Shown here: positions 30,175-39,445 of the stretch, piece by piece
Layout of the letters: every line of letters begins with the position of its first letter
How positions within the stretch are numbered: position 1 is the stretch's first letter
From: Actinomycetota bacterium
GTDB lineage: Bacteria; Actinomycetota; Coriobacteriia; Anaerosomatales; JAENZW01
Direction of reading: 5' to 3'
Assembly: GCA_016841065.1 (NCBI GenBank)
Contig: JAENZW010000006.1
Location: 1 to 48,841, forward strand
DNA: 48,841 nucleotides
Position numbers and translations under genes: made by a program
Notes under the pieces: generated by a model
What the model saw: only the letters and a program-made list of their open reading frames with translations
The model's database searches: none
Told to the model about the DNA's origin: nothing

Positions 30175-30948
30175 GTGAGCCCCTCCCGCACCTCGCTAGC
30201 CGCCTTCTTTCAGGGGCATTCCGGCGAGCAACACATCGACCAGCTCGACATACCTTCGGTTCCCCGCCATGTCGCAATCATTATGGACGGCAATGGTCGC
30301 TGGGCGGCCAAGCGCAGTCTGCCACGTCTGGCTGGGCACCGCGCCGGTGCGAAGGCGGTCCGCGAGACGATTCTTGCCGCGATCGAACTTGGGGTCGAGT
30401 ATCTGACCATCTACTCCTTCTCGTCCGAGAACTGGTCGCGTCCGGCCGAAGAGGTCTCCGGCCTAATGGACCTATTCGTTGAAGTGCTCGAACGCGAGCT
30501 GGACAACCTTCAGCAGATGAACGTCCGCGTTGTCGTTGCCGGGCGCACGGAGGCGCTGCCGCCAGCCACAGCCGAGGCGTTCGCCAGATGTGAAAGACAG
30601 ACCCGCGACAACGAAGCGCTCACGTTGGTCGTGGCACTCAACTACGGTGGGCGCGCCGAGATCATCGACGCGGTACGCGCCATAGCCGACGAGGTGCGCG
30701 AGGGCACCCTTGATCCGGCCGACATATCAGACGCCGTGTTCGCCAGTCATCTCTACGCTAGCGTCCCCGACCCCGACCTCGTCATTCGAACCAGCGGCGA
30801 GATCCGCATCTCCAACTTCCTGCTCTGGCAGGTCGCATATGCTGAGCTCTGGGTCACAGACACGTTGTGGCCAGACTTCGATCGCTCGACGTTCCTTGAA
30901 GGGCTTCTCGACTTCCAGGCACGGCAGCGCCGATTCGGGGGGCGATGA
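30175..30948 (+). CDS. uppS: Undecaprenyl diphosphate synthase
   Basis: PRHVAIIMDGNGRWAAKRSLPRLAGHRAGA, YSFSSENWSRP, DLVIRTSGEIRISNFLLWQVAYAEL; GTG at 30175. Confidence 0.95.
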   Translation: MSPSRTSLAAFFQGHSGEQHIDQLDIPSVPRHVAIIMDGNGRWAAKRSLPRLAGHRAGAKAVRETILAAIELGVEYLTIYSFSSENWSRPAEEVSGLMDLFVEVLERELDNLQQMNVRVVVAGRTEALPPATAEAFARCERQTRDNEALTLVVALNYGGRAEIIDAVRAIADEVREGTLDPADISDAVFASHLYASVPDPDLVIRTSGEIRISNFLLWQVAYAELWVTDTLWPDFDRSTFLEGLLDFQARQRRFGGR

Positions 30949-31778
30949 TGCCGCCTAGAGTAGAACGGCCCGCAGGTCTCAAGTCCCTCGCTTCGCGCCT
31001 CGGCGTTGCAGCGGGGGTCGGTGTCGTGTTCATCTCGGCGATCCTGTGGGGCAGGGAACTCGGTCTCGCGCTGGTGATCTCGCTCGTAGCGGCCATTGCG
31101 GTCTCCGAGTACTACGCGATCGCTCGCAGGGAGAAACGTACCCCCAACGAGGTTTTCGGCATTCTGGCTACGGCCGGCATGCCGATCTCTGCGGCCTACT
31201 TCGGACAGCTCGGTCTCCTCGCGGTGGTGACTGGACTCATCGTCGCGTCTCTGGTGTGGCATGTCGTCTTCCGACAGGTTCACTCGTCTGACACAGCAGT
31301 GACCGTCTTCGGCGCCATGTACGTCGGCTTCATGCTCTCCCACTTCATTCTGATTCGATCGCTGGATTCAGGGTCACTGATCGCGCTGGCTACGATAGCC
31401 AGCGTGTGGGTCAACGACGTGTTCGCATACCTCGTGGGATCTACCATTGGACGGCACAAGATGGCGCCGAACATCTCCCCGAAGAAGTCTTGGGAGGGTT
31501 TCGTCGCCGGTACCGCCTGCACGATCCTGGTGTGGGTAGCTTCGTACTACCTCATCGATACCGAGTTGACCCTCGGGTGGTTCGCGCTCATCGGTGTCGC
31601 CGTGTCCATCGCCGGAGTCACCGGAGACCTGGCCGAGTCGCGACTCAAGCGCGAGGCCGGCATCAAGGATTCCGGCACCATCCTGCCAGGGCATGGAGGC
31701 TTCCTCGACCGGTTCGACAGCCTCATCATGGTCTCCGTGGTCGCGTACTACATGCTCGTGTTCGGAGGCGCCGTGTGA
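30945..31778 (+). CDS. cdsA: Phosphatidate cytidylyltransferase
   Basis: Polytopic; NISPKKSWEGFVAG, SRLKREAGIKDSGTILPGHGGFLDRFDSL. Confidence 0.94.
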   Translation: MMPPRVERPAGLKSLASRLGVAAGVGVVFISAILWGRELGLALVISLVAAIAVSEYYAIARREKRTPNEVFGILATAGMPISAAYFGQLGLLAVVTGLIVASLVWHVVFRQVHSSDTAVTVFGAMYVGFMLSHFILIRSLDSGSLIALATIASVWVNDVFAYLVGSTIGRHKMAPNISPKKSWEGFVAGTACTILVWVASYYLIDTELTLGWFALIGVAVSIAGVTGDLAESRLKREAGIKDSGTILPGHGGFLDRFDSLIMVSVVAYYMLVFGGAV

Positions 31779-32917
31779 GTGAGCTTCGCGTTGCGATTCT
31801 CGGATCTACAGGTTCCATCGGCCGACAGGCGCTCGATGTCGCGGCGCGCTTCAGGGACCGCATAACCGTCACTGCTCTGGCCGCCAACTCATCGGCGGAC
31901 ATGCTGGCTATCCAGGCAAGAGCGTGTGGCGCCACTGTCGTCGCCATGGCCGACCAAGATGCTGCAAGCATCGTCAAATCGAGACTTCCCGGCACCACCG
32001 TCGAGGCTGGCCCCGAGAGTGTCGAGGCACTTGCGCTCCGCGATGACGTCGATCTCGTCTTGAACGCACTCGTTGGGGCTGCGGGACTCCGTGCGACCAT
32101 CGCAGCGCTTTCGGCAGGCAAGATTCTCGCCCTCGCCAACAAGGAGTCCCTAGTCGTCGGGGGCGAACTCGTCACCTCTCTTGTCGCACCCGACAAGCTG
32201 ATACCGGTAGACAGCGAGCATTCGGCGATCTTCCAGTGCCTGGTCGGGGAGCCGCTCGGCGATGTCGAGCGCATCTGGCTGACCGCCTCAGGTGGGCCGT
32301 TTCGCGGCTGGACTCGCGATCGCCTCGCAAGCGTGACGCCCGCGGACGCACTCGCTCACCCCACGTGGTCCATGGGACCGAAGATCTCCATCGACTCGGC
32401 GACGCTCATGAACAAGGGACTCGAGGCGATAGAAGCTCATCACCTCTTCGGCATGGAGTACGACAGGATCGATATCGCCGTGCACCCTCAGTCCTGCGTG
32501 CATTCGATGGTCGAGTTCCGCGATGGTTCTGTGAAGGCGCACCTCGGAGCGACGGACATGCGCATCCCCATCCAGTACGCGTTCAGCCACCCGGCGCGAT
32601 GGGAAGCTCCTGTGAAGCCCGTTGACTTCGCTCACCTCGGGTCGCTTGACTTCGGAGTGCCGGATGTTGAGACCTTCGGTTGCTTGCGTCTAGCACTCGA
32701 AGCCGGGACTAGCGGAGGCACGATGCCCGCCGCCATGAACGCCGCCAACGAAGTGGCCGTTGCAGCCTTCCTAGAGGGACGCTGCGGGTTCTTGGACATC
32801 GAGAGAGTCGTCGAGACCGTCATGGAACGGCACACGTCCGAGCCGCTCGCTTCAGTCGGACAAATCGAATCAGTTGACCATGAAGCACGGCGACTTGCCG
32901 AGGAGGCGCTCCGCTAG
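31775..32917 (+). CDS. dxr: 1-deoxy-D-xylulose 5-phosphate reductoisomerase
   Basis: VAILGSTGSIGRQALDV, LANKESLVVGG, PVDSEHSAIFQCL, TASGGPFRGW; GTG at 31775. Confidence 0.95.
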   Translation: MSELRVAILGSTGSIGRQALDVAARFRDRITVTALAANSSADMLAIQARACGATVVAMADQDAASIVKSRLPGTTVEAGPESVEALALRDDVDLVLNALVGAAGLRATIAALSAGKILALANKESLVVGGELVTSLVAPDKLIPVDSEHSAIFQCLVGEPLGDVERIWLTASGGPFRGWTRDRLASVTPADALAHPTWSMGPKISIDSATLMNKGLEAIEAHHLFGMEYDRIDIAVHPQSCVHSMVEFRDGSVKAHLGATDMRIPIQYAFSHPARWEAPVKPVDFAHLGSLDFGVPDVETFGCLRLALEAGTSGGTMPAAMNAANEVAVAAFLEGRCGFLDIERVVETVMERHTSEPLASVGQIESVDHEARRLAEEALR

Positions 32918-32940
32918 CCCGCCAGCTCGTGGCCCGACCT

Positions 32941-32969
32941 TTGCTTTTGCATCTCCGCGTGTCGATACT
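32941..32969 (+). promoter_or_regulatory. Candidate promoter upstream of the site-2 protease gene (TTGCTT-N17-GATACT)
   Basis: Hexamers at 32941-32946 and 32964-32969 with 17-nt spacer. Confidence 0.35.
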
Positions 32970-33005
32970 CACAGTGGCAAACCGCTCGAAAGGACACAAC
33001 GGCTG

Positions 33006-34268
33006 ATGGCGTCGAACAGCCTCATCGAGATCGTCTTCTGGGGAATCGTGACCTTCTCGATTCTCGTCGTCATCCATGAAGCCGGACACTTCTTCGCTGC
33101 CCGCGCCTTCGGCATCAAGGTCCACGAGTTCATGATCGGGCTGCCGGGTCCCGCTATTCGGCTCCACACGAAAAACACCGCTTTCGGCGTCACGGCCATC
33201 CCGTTCGGCGGATACGTTCGCATCGCCGGCATGGAGCCAGGACCCGAAGATGAACTCCTAGCCGCAGCGCTTGGCGCAACTGTGTCACGGGAGAAGACCG
33301 ACGCCACGTATCTTGCACGGACTCTTGGCGTCACGCCTCAGCGCGCTGCGAGTTTGCTCTTCACGCTAGCCGACTGGGGCGCCATCGCGCCTGAAAAGGA
33401 CGACGACGTGTCCTACGCGTCGATCATCGAACGGCAATCTGGCGAGTCTGATGACTGCCTCCTCGGACGCGCACGTTCGGTCACCTACCGCGGTGCCGCT
33501 ACGTGGAAGCGAATCGTGGTCCTTGGCATGGGTGTGTTCATCAACCTTGCGGCCGCAGTGCTCGTATTCACCGTCGTTCTCTCGGGATGGAACTACTACG
33601 AGCAGACGCTAACCCTCGACGCCGTCCTCGATGGCGGCGCGGCGCAGGCGGCGGGCATATTGGCGGGCGACACCATCATCACATTCGACGGAGAGCCCGT
33701 CAGTGACTGGTACGGACTGTCGTCGGGCATCGCCTCTCACAAGCCGGGAGACGCCGTCGAAGTCGAGTACACGCACAACAACCAGGTCGAGCGCGTGGTC
33801 GTCACCTTGCGCGACCAGGACGGGGGTGCCTACCTCGGCGTCCAATCCGGAGTGCGCGAGGTCGATCTCGGCGTCTGGGATGCGTTCAAGGAGAGCTTCA
33901 AGTGGATCGGCATCGTCTTCGACGCCATCTCCAAACTCTTCAACCCCTCGACTTTCGCCCAGGTCGCCAACAACTCCACGAGCGTCATCGGTATCAGCGT
34001 CATGGCAGCCGAAGAAGTCGCGGCCGGACCGCTCAACTACGCGTGGTTCATCGCCTTCTTGTCCTTGACCCTCGGCGTCATGAACATCCTCCCGATACCA
34101 CCCCTGGATGGCGGAAAGATCGCACTCGAGATAGTCGAGAAGCTCAGTGGCCGCCCCCTGAGCCGCAAGGTCTCGATTGGATTCAGTCTCGCCGGGGCAA
34201 TACTCCTGTTCTCTCTCATTGGCTACATAATGTATGGTGACGTGATGCGATTCATCGTGAATGCCTAA
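33006..34268 (+). CDS. rseP: RseP-type site-2 (M50) intramembrane metalloprotease with PDZ domain and unusual insertion
   Basis: VVIHEAGHFFAARAFGIKV (HExxH), FGVTAIPFGGYVRIAGM, PDZ, MNILPIPPLDGGKI; ATG at 33006. Confidence 0.92.
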   Translation: MASNSLIEIVFWGIVTFSILVVIHEAGHFFAARAFGIKVHEFMIGLPGPAIRLHTKNTAFGVTAIPFGGYVRIAGMEPGPEDELLAAALGATVSREKTDATYLARTLGVTPQRAASLLFTLADWGAIAPEKDDDVSYASIIERQSGESDDCLLGRARSVTYRGAATWKRIVVLGMGVFINLAAAVLVFTVVLSGWNYYEQTLTLDAVLDGGAAQAAGILAGDTIITFDGEPVSDWYGLSSGIASHKPGDAVEVEYTHNNQVERVVVTLRDQDGGAYLGVQSGVREVDLGVWDAFKESFKWIGIVFDAISKLFNPSTFAQVANNSTSVIGISVMAAEEVAAGPLNYAWFIAFLSLTLGVMNILPIPPLDGGKIALEIVEKLSGRPLSRKVSIGFSLAGAILLFSLIGYIMYGDVMRFIVNA

Positions 34269-34289
34269 CGGCTTCAGAAGGGGTTTCGC

Positions 34290-35351
34290 GTGAAGCCAAG
34301 ACGCGATACGCGAGCCGTCAGCGTGGGTGGGGTCATCATTGGCGGGGATGCACCCATCGCTGTCCAATCCATGACGAGCACTGCCACGACAGATGTCGAA
34401 GCGACGCTCGCGCAGATCCACCGACTCGCCGAGGCAGGTTGCGAGATCGTCAGAGTCGCGATTCCCCGTCGTGACGCGCTCGAGTCGTTTGGTCGGGTGT
34501 GTGCCGAATCTCCTCTTCCGGTCGTTGCCGACGTGCACTTCGACCACACGATCGCCATTGCAGCCGTAGGACTCGGCGCGGCCAAACTACGCATAAACCC
34601 CGGAAACATCGGCGACTTTGCGCACGTTGACGAGATTATCGATGCGGCAGGCGCGCGGGGAGTCCCGATTCGCATCGGTGTGAACGCCGGCTCACTCGCA
34701 GACGACTATCGAGATCTTGACTGGCCCTTGCCGGAGAAACTCGTCGCGAGCGCAGTGGCTTTCACCAGTCATCTTGAGCAGCGCGGCTTCGAGGACATTG
34801 TCGTGTCCGCGAAGGCGTCCAGCGTCAACGACACGATCGCCGCCTATCGCCGGTTGGCAGACGAGATCCCATACCCGCTTCACATCGGTGTCACGGAAGC
34901 GGGCATCCTCCGTTCTGGAACCGTCAAGTCCTCCGTAGGACTTGGCGTTCTCTTGAGCGAAGGCATCGGCGACACCCTTCGCGTCTCCCTCACGGCCGAT
35001 CCCGTCGAAGAGATTCTGGTCGGGTGGGAAATCCTGGCTGCACTCGACATTCGCAGGAACGGCCCGGAGCTGGTCTCTTGTCCAACGTGCGGCCGCTGTG
35101 AGATCGACCTCATACCCATTGCCAACGAGATTGAGGCTCTTCTCCGCCAGCGCAGGACGTGCCTCAAGGTTGCCGTCATGGGTTGTATCGTGAACGGACC
35201 GGGGGAGGCGCGCGAGGCCGACATCGGCATTGCTGCCGGCAAGGGCGTCGGGCTCATCTTCGCCAAGGGCGAGCCGCTTCGGAAGGTACCGGAGAGCGAG
35301 ATCGTTGACGCCTTGATGGCCGAGATCGACCGCATGGAATCCGCTAGCTAG
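34290..35351 (+). CDS. ispG: (E)-4-hydroxy-3-methylbut-2-enyl-diphosphate synthase
   Basis: IAVQSMTSTATTDVEAT, LRINPGNIGD, VSCPTCGRCEIDL, VMGCIVNGPGEAREADIGIA; GTG start. Confidence 0.95.
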   Translation: MKPRRDTRAVSVGGVIIGGDAPIAVQSMTSTATTDVEATLAQIHRLAEAGCEIVRVAIPRRDALESFGRVCAESPLPVVADVHFDHTIAIAAVGLGAAKLRINPGNIGDFAHVDEIIDAAGARGVPIRIGVNAGSLADDYRDLDWPLPEKLVASAVAFTSHLEQRGFEDIVVSAKASSVNDTIAAYRRLADEIPYPLHIGVTEAGILRSGTVKSSVGLGVLLSEGIGDTLRVSLTADPVEEILVGWEILAALDIRRNGPELVSCPTCGRCEIDLIPIANEIEALLRQRRTCLKVAVMGCIVNGPGEAREADIGIAAGKGVGLIFAKGEPLRKVPESEIVDALMAEIDRMESAS

Positions 35352-35378
35352 TCCCCTACACGTGGGACCCCCTTTCGC

Positions 35379-35408
35379 ATGACCACGCGCCGCTCGTACT
35401 GCTATCCT
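35379..35408 (+). promoter_or_regulatory. Candidate promoter (ATGACC-N18-TATCCT, TGC extended -10)
   Basis: TGCTATCCT ending 35408. Confidence 0.35.
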
Positions 35409-35455
35409 TGTCCTCGGTCGGTCAACCGGTCATTCAGGTGGAGGGAGTGCGAACG

Positions 35456-35845
35456 ATGGTGGATGAAGTCAGGGTCGCCGTGGTTGGGGCGGGACGCACC
35501 GGAACACCGCTGCTAGAGAACCTGATTGAGATTCCCTACGTGAAGGTCGTAGGGGTCGCCGACAAGGATCCGCAGAGTCCGGGGGCAGTGCTCGCCCGCG
35601 ACAACGACATTTTCTACACCGAAGACGCCGCGGTATTCGCAGCCCGAGCCGACGGCATCGACATCATCATCGAAGTGTCAGGCGATCCGAGCGTCAAACC
35701 GCTCCTGAAGGAAGCGTTCCAGGCGCAGGGCAATCGCCACACGATCATCCTCCACGATCTCGTCGCTCGCTTCGTTCTGAGCATCGCTACGGGCAGCAAT
35801 GTGCTCGTCGAGACTCATCACCCCCAGGATCAGGGTATCGGCTGA
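35456..35845 (+). CDS. Stand-alone Rossmann-fold (NAD(P)-binding-like) protein, 129 aa
   Basis: RVAVVGAGRTGTPLLENLIEIPYVKVVGVADKDPQSPG; no catalytic domain follows; SD ggaggg before ATG 35456. Confidence 0.75.
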   Translation: MVDEVRVAVVGAGRTGTPLLENLIEIPYVKVVGVADKDPQSPGAVLARDNDIFYTEDAAVFAARADGIDIIIEVSGDPSVKPLLKEAFQAQGNRHTIILHDLVARFVLSIATGSNVLVETHHPQDQGIG

Positions 35846-35846
35846 T

Positions 35847-37589
35847 ATGAAGATCGCGCTCCGCTTCTCCCAGCTGTACGCTCCAACACTCAAGGAGGAT
35901 CCCGCCGAAGCGGAGATACCCTCCCACAAGCTGCTTCTGCGCGCTGGGATGATCCGGAAGGTTGCCGCAGGTATATACGTGTTTCTCCCGCTCGCGTGGC
36001 GCTCGATTCGCAAGATCGAGCAGATCGTGCGTGAGGAGATGAACGCCATCGGTAGCCAGGAGATGCAGATGCCTGTGGTCCAACCGGCAGAGCTGTGGCT
36101 GGAATCTGGGCGCTGGGACTTGTACGGACCGGAACTCGCCCGACTCAAGGATCGACAGGGGCGGGACTTCTGCCTCGGTCCGACACACGAGGAGATCATC
36201 ACTGCACTAGTCCGCAACGAACTGCGCTCGTATCGGGAGCTTCCGGTGTCGCTCTACCAAATCCATACCAAGTTCCGCGACGAGATGCGCCCGCGGTTCG
36301 GCTTGCTCCGTGGACGCGAATTCATCATGAAGGACGCGTACTCATTTCACAGCACCGAAGAGTCGCTCCAGGAACACTACGACGATCAAGCAGGTGCGTA
36401 CGGCAGAATCTGCGACCGTCTCGGTCTCGAGTGGCGCCCGGTCGTGGCCGAGTCGGGCCAGATCGGCGGTAAGGTCACGACCGAGTTCATGGCGCTGGCC
36501 GACAACGGCGAGGCCGAACTCGTGTACTGCGACTGCGGCTGGGCTGCAAACGTCGAGGCGGCTGAGACGGTCGTGTCGCGGCACCAATCGGCCACTGCGC
36601 CGCGGGATCTCGAGATGGTCCACACTCCAAACGTTCGCACGATCGCGGAGCTTGCCGGCTTCCTTGGCATCGCCGAGCACGACACCGTCAAGACGATGGC
36701 CGGCAAGACGCCCGACGGCGCGCTCGTGTTCTTCTGCGTTCCGGGTGACCGTGATCTCAACCCCATCAAGGCTGATTGGGCTGCTCCCGGGGTCGAACTG
36801 CTTGCCGAAGAGGACTTCGAGTCAATGAACCTGCCGAAGGGCTCGCTCGGTCCCGTAAGCCCCCCGGAAGGCACGCTTGTCATCGCCGACCGCTCGCTTG
36901 AGAGCGAAGTGAGCTGGGGGATCGGCGCCAATGAGAACGACTACCACATGCTAGGCGCCCAGCCGGGACGAGACTTCGTGGTTTCGGCCTGGGCAGATCT
37001 GGTCACAGCCCAACCTGGAGACGCCTGTCCGCGTTGCGGCGGAGCCCTGCAGGGTGCCCGCGGTATCGAGGTCTCCCAGGTCTTTCAGCTAGGGACGAAG
37101 TATTCAGAAGCCATGGGTGCGAGCTTCACCGACGAGGATGGGACCGAGAAGCCGTTCATCATGGGCTGCTACGGCGTCGGCGTCACACGCTCTCTGGCGG
37201 CGGTCATCGAACAACACAATGACGACAGTGGCATCGTGTGGCCCATTAGCGTGGCCCCCCTTGAAGTCACGGTCATCCCGCTTTCGGTTGGCGACGACGA
37301 AGTCTTCCACACCGCAGAGCGCATCTGGCAAGAGCTCGCCGACGTAGGAGTCGAAGTGATTCTCGACGATCGCGACGAACGTGCAGGCGTCAAGTTCGCG
37401 GACAACGACCTCATTGGCTTCCCCTTCCAGGTCGTGGTCGGGAAGAAGGGACTCGCCGAAGGGGCCGTTGAGTTCAAGGACCGTCGCAGTGGTGAGCGCG
37501 ACCTGGTGTCCCTGGAGTCCGCTGCCAAGACGATCCTGGCGGCCATTTGCACCGAGCGCTCGCGTTTCGCGGCACGCCAGAACGCCTGA
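35847..37589 (+). CDS. proS: Prolyl-tRNA synthetase
   Basis: LPLAWRSIRKIEQIVREEMN, CLGPTHEEIITALVRNELRSYRELPVSLYQIHTKFRDEMRPRFGLLRGREFIMKDAYSF; ATG at 35847. Confidence 0.97.
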   Translation: MKIALRFSQLYAPTLKEDPAEAEIPSHKLLLRAGMIRKVAAGIYVFLPLAWRSIRKIEQIVREEMNAIGSQEMQMPVVQPAELWLESGRWDLYGPELARLKDRQGRDFCLGPTHEEIITALVRNELRSYRELPVSLYQIHTKFRDEMRPRFGLLRGREFIMKDAYSFHSTEESLQEHYDDQAGAYGRICDRLGLEWRPVVAESGQIGGKVTTEFMALADNGEAELVYCDCGWAANVEAAETVVSRHQSATAPRDLEMVHTPNVRTIAELAGFLGIAEHDTVKTMAGKTPDGALVFFCVPGDRDLNPIKADWAAPGVELLAEEDFESMNLPKGSLGPVSPPEGTLVIADRSLESEVSWGIGANENDYHMLGAQPGRDFVVSAWADLVTAQPGDACPRCGGALQGARGIEVSQVFQLGTKYSEAMGASFTDEDGTEKPFIMGCYGVGVTRSLAAVIEQHNDDSGIVWPISVAPLEVTVIPLSVGDDEVFHTAERIWQELADVGVEVILDDRDERAGVKFADNDLIGFPFQVVVGKKGLAEGAVEFKDRRSGERDLVSLESAAKTILAAICTERSRFAARQNA

Positions 37590-37713
37590 ATCCAACTCGG
37601 GACACGCCGACCGCATAGAGGTAGCGTGGGCGCACCGTCTCCCGAATCCTGCGCCGTCGGTGCGCTGCCGAGATCTTCTTGGCGACCCCGCGCACCCCTC
37701 AGATGCATTCGCT

Positions 37714-37741
37714 TTGACCGGCCCTCTACCTATGGTAGAAT
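37714..37741 (+). promoter_or_regulatory. Candidate promoter of the rimP-nusA-infB operon (TTGACC-N16-TAGAAT, TGG extended -10)
   Basis: TTGACC 37714-37719; TGGTAGAAT ending 37741. Confidence 0.6.
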
Positions 37742-37771
37742 CGCTCCTGTGTTTGAACAGCACGTCCCTGC

Positions 37772-37798
37772 AAGAAGTGGGTAACCCCCGCTTCTTTT
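37772..37798 (+). promoter_or_regulatory. Intrinsic-terminator-like hairpin in the rimP-nusA leader
   Basis: aagaagtggg/taacc/cccgcttctt then tt; 10 pairs (one G-U) with U-rich 3' side, between promoter and rimP. Confidence 0.65.
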
Positions 37799-37819
37799 CG
37801 TCTGGGAGAAGGTTGCGTC

Positions 37820-38287
37820 GTGAAGGTGACAGCGCTGGCGGAGCGGGTCGAGTCTCTACTCGCCCCAGAGGCCGTGCGCCGCGGGTTCGAGATTGTCGCG
37901 GTCGAGACGGCGGGCGGCCAGCATCAGCCGGTCGTTCGCGTCTTTATTGACCGTGAAGGCGGCATCGACCTTGACGCCGTCTGTGAGGCAAACGCGTGGA
38001 TATCGGAAGTGCTTGACCGTGACAAGCACTTGTCGCATACGTACACACTCGAGGTTTCGTCACCCGGCATCGAACGCCCTCTGACGAAGCCGACGCATTT
38101 CGATCGGTTCGTCGGTGAGAACGTTTCAATCAAGACTGCCCCGATAGACGGACGCTCGCACTTCAAGGGCGTGCTTCTCGGCAGGGAAGACGACGACCTC
38201 GTGCTTGAGGTCGATGGAGAGACATTGCATATCCCGCTCGAGTCGGTTCACAAAGCACGACTCAAGCCCGATGTGCACTTCGGATAG
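37820..38287 (+). CDS. rimP: Ribosome maturation factor RimP
   Basis: VVRVFIDREGGIDLDAVCEANAWISEVLD, YTLEVSSPGIERPLTKPTHFDRF. Confidence 0.95.
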   Translation: MKVTALAERVESLLAPEAVRRGFEIVAVETAGGQHQPVVRVFIDREGGIDLDAVCEANAWISEVLDRDKHLSHTYTLEVSSPGIERPLTKPTHFDRFVGENVSIKTAPIDGRSHFKGVLLGREDDDLVLEVDGETLHIPLESVHKARLKPDVHFG

Positions 38288-38305
38288 AGAGAGGAGCGGG
38301 ACCCC

Positions 38306-39445
38306 ATGAGCTCTGAGCTGATGGAAGCCCTGCGGCAACTGGCACGCGAGAAGAATATTGACGAGTACGAGATGCTGGACCGGCTGGAAGGCCAGCTGGC
38401 CTCCACGTACCAGCGTATCCTCGATCTCGAAAACGAGACCCGCGTCGTGATCGATCGCGAGAGCGGTCGCATCTATCTCTACGAGCTCATTCCTGCAGGT
38501 GGGACAGAGGAAGAGCCGGTCTTCGACGAGAAGGACATCACGCCGGGCGATGTCTCGCGTATCGCCGCGCAGGCAGCCAAGACCGTCATCATGTCCACGA
38601 TTCGCGAGGCGGAACGTGAGCGCATCTTCGAGGAGTACTCAGATCGCGTCGGAGAGTCCGTCACCGGCACGGTTCAACAGTCTGACTCCCGATATACGCT
38701 CATCAAGCTGCGTGAGGGTGTCGAGGCCCTGTTGCCACCTGCTGAACAGCCGCACAACGAGCGCTATGATCACAACCAGCGCATCAAGGCCTACATCATC
38801 GAAGTACGCAAGACGGCCAACGAGCCCGCAATCGTCGTGTCGCGTACCCATCCTGGTCTGATTCGGCGTCTCTTCGAGCTTGAGGTTCCAGAGATCTACG
38901 ACGGCATCGTGGAGATCAAGGCCGTTGCCCGCGAACCCGGAATGCGCTCAAAGGTAGCCGTCTCCAGTCGCGAGTCGGGTCTCGATCCTGTCGGCGCGTG
39001 CGTCGGCCCGAAGGGTTCGCGCGTACGCATGATCGTCTCCGAGCTCCGGGGCGAACGAATCGACGTTGTTCCCTGGTCGGAGGAGCCAACCTCCTATGTC
39101 GCGAACGCGCTGTCGCCGGCAAAGGTCTCGAATGTCGTGGTGGACGAAAGTTCGCACACGGCGACGGTCATCGTCCCTGATGATCAACTTTCGCTCGCCA
39201 TCGGCAAGGAGGGCCAGAACGCCAGGCTCGCCGCCAAGCTCACCGGTTGGCGAATCGACATCAAGAGTCATTCTCAGGCCTCCGATTCTGGGCTTGCGTC
39301 GATCATCGCCCACGAAGAGGGCGCCGACGAGGAGTTCGACGGTCGGTGCGTCGCGATGACGAGTTCCGGGCTCCGTTGCCGCAACAAGGCCCGGCCCGGT
39401 TCGGTGTACTGCGGCGTCCATGAGAAGGAGGCTGCCGCTTCGTGA
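38306..39445 (+). CDS. nusA: Transcription termination/antitermination factor NusA with C-terminal Cys/His module
   Basis: VVSRTHPGLIRRLFELEVPEIYDGIVEIKAVAREPGMRSKVAV, GACVGPKGSRVRMIVSELRGERIDVV, KH domains; C-term RCVAMTSSGLRCRNKARPGSVYCGVHE. Confidence 0.95.
   Translation: MSSELMEALRQLAREKNIDEYEMLDRLEGQLASTYQRILDLENETRVVIDRESGRIYLYELIPAGGTEEEPVFDEKDITPGDVSRIAAQAAKTVIMSTIREAERERIFEEYSDRVGESVTGTVQQSDSRYTLIKLREGVEALLPPAEQPHNERYDHNQRIKAYIIEVRKTANEPAIVVSRTHPGLIRRLFELEVPEIYDGIVEIKAVAREPGMRSKVAVSSRESGLDPVGACVGPKGSRVRMIVSELRGERIDVVPWSEEPTSYVANALSPAKVSNVVVDESSHTATVIVPDDQLSLAIGKEGQNARLAAKLTGWRIDIKSHSQASDSGLASIIAHEEGADEEFDGRCVAMTSSGLRCRNKARPGSVYCGVHEKEAAAS

Noticed and set aside
31406-31775. 123-residue N-terminal extension of dxr in the ORF track
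   Set aside because: Overlaps cdsA completely; GTG at 31775 gives the normal Dxr N-terminus (SELRVAILGSTGSIG)
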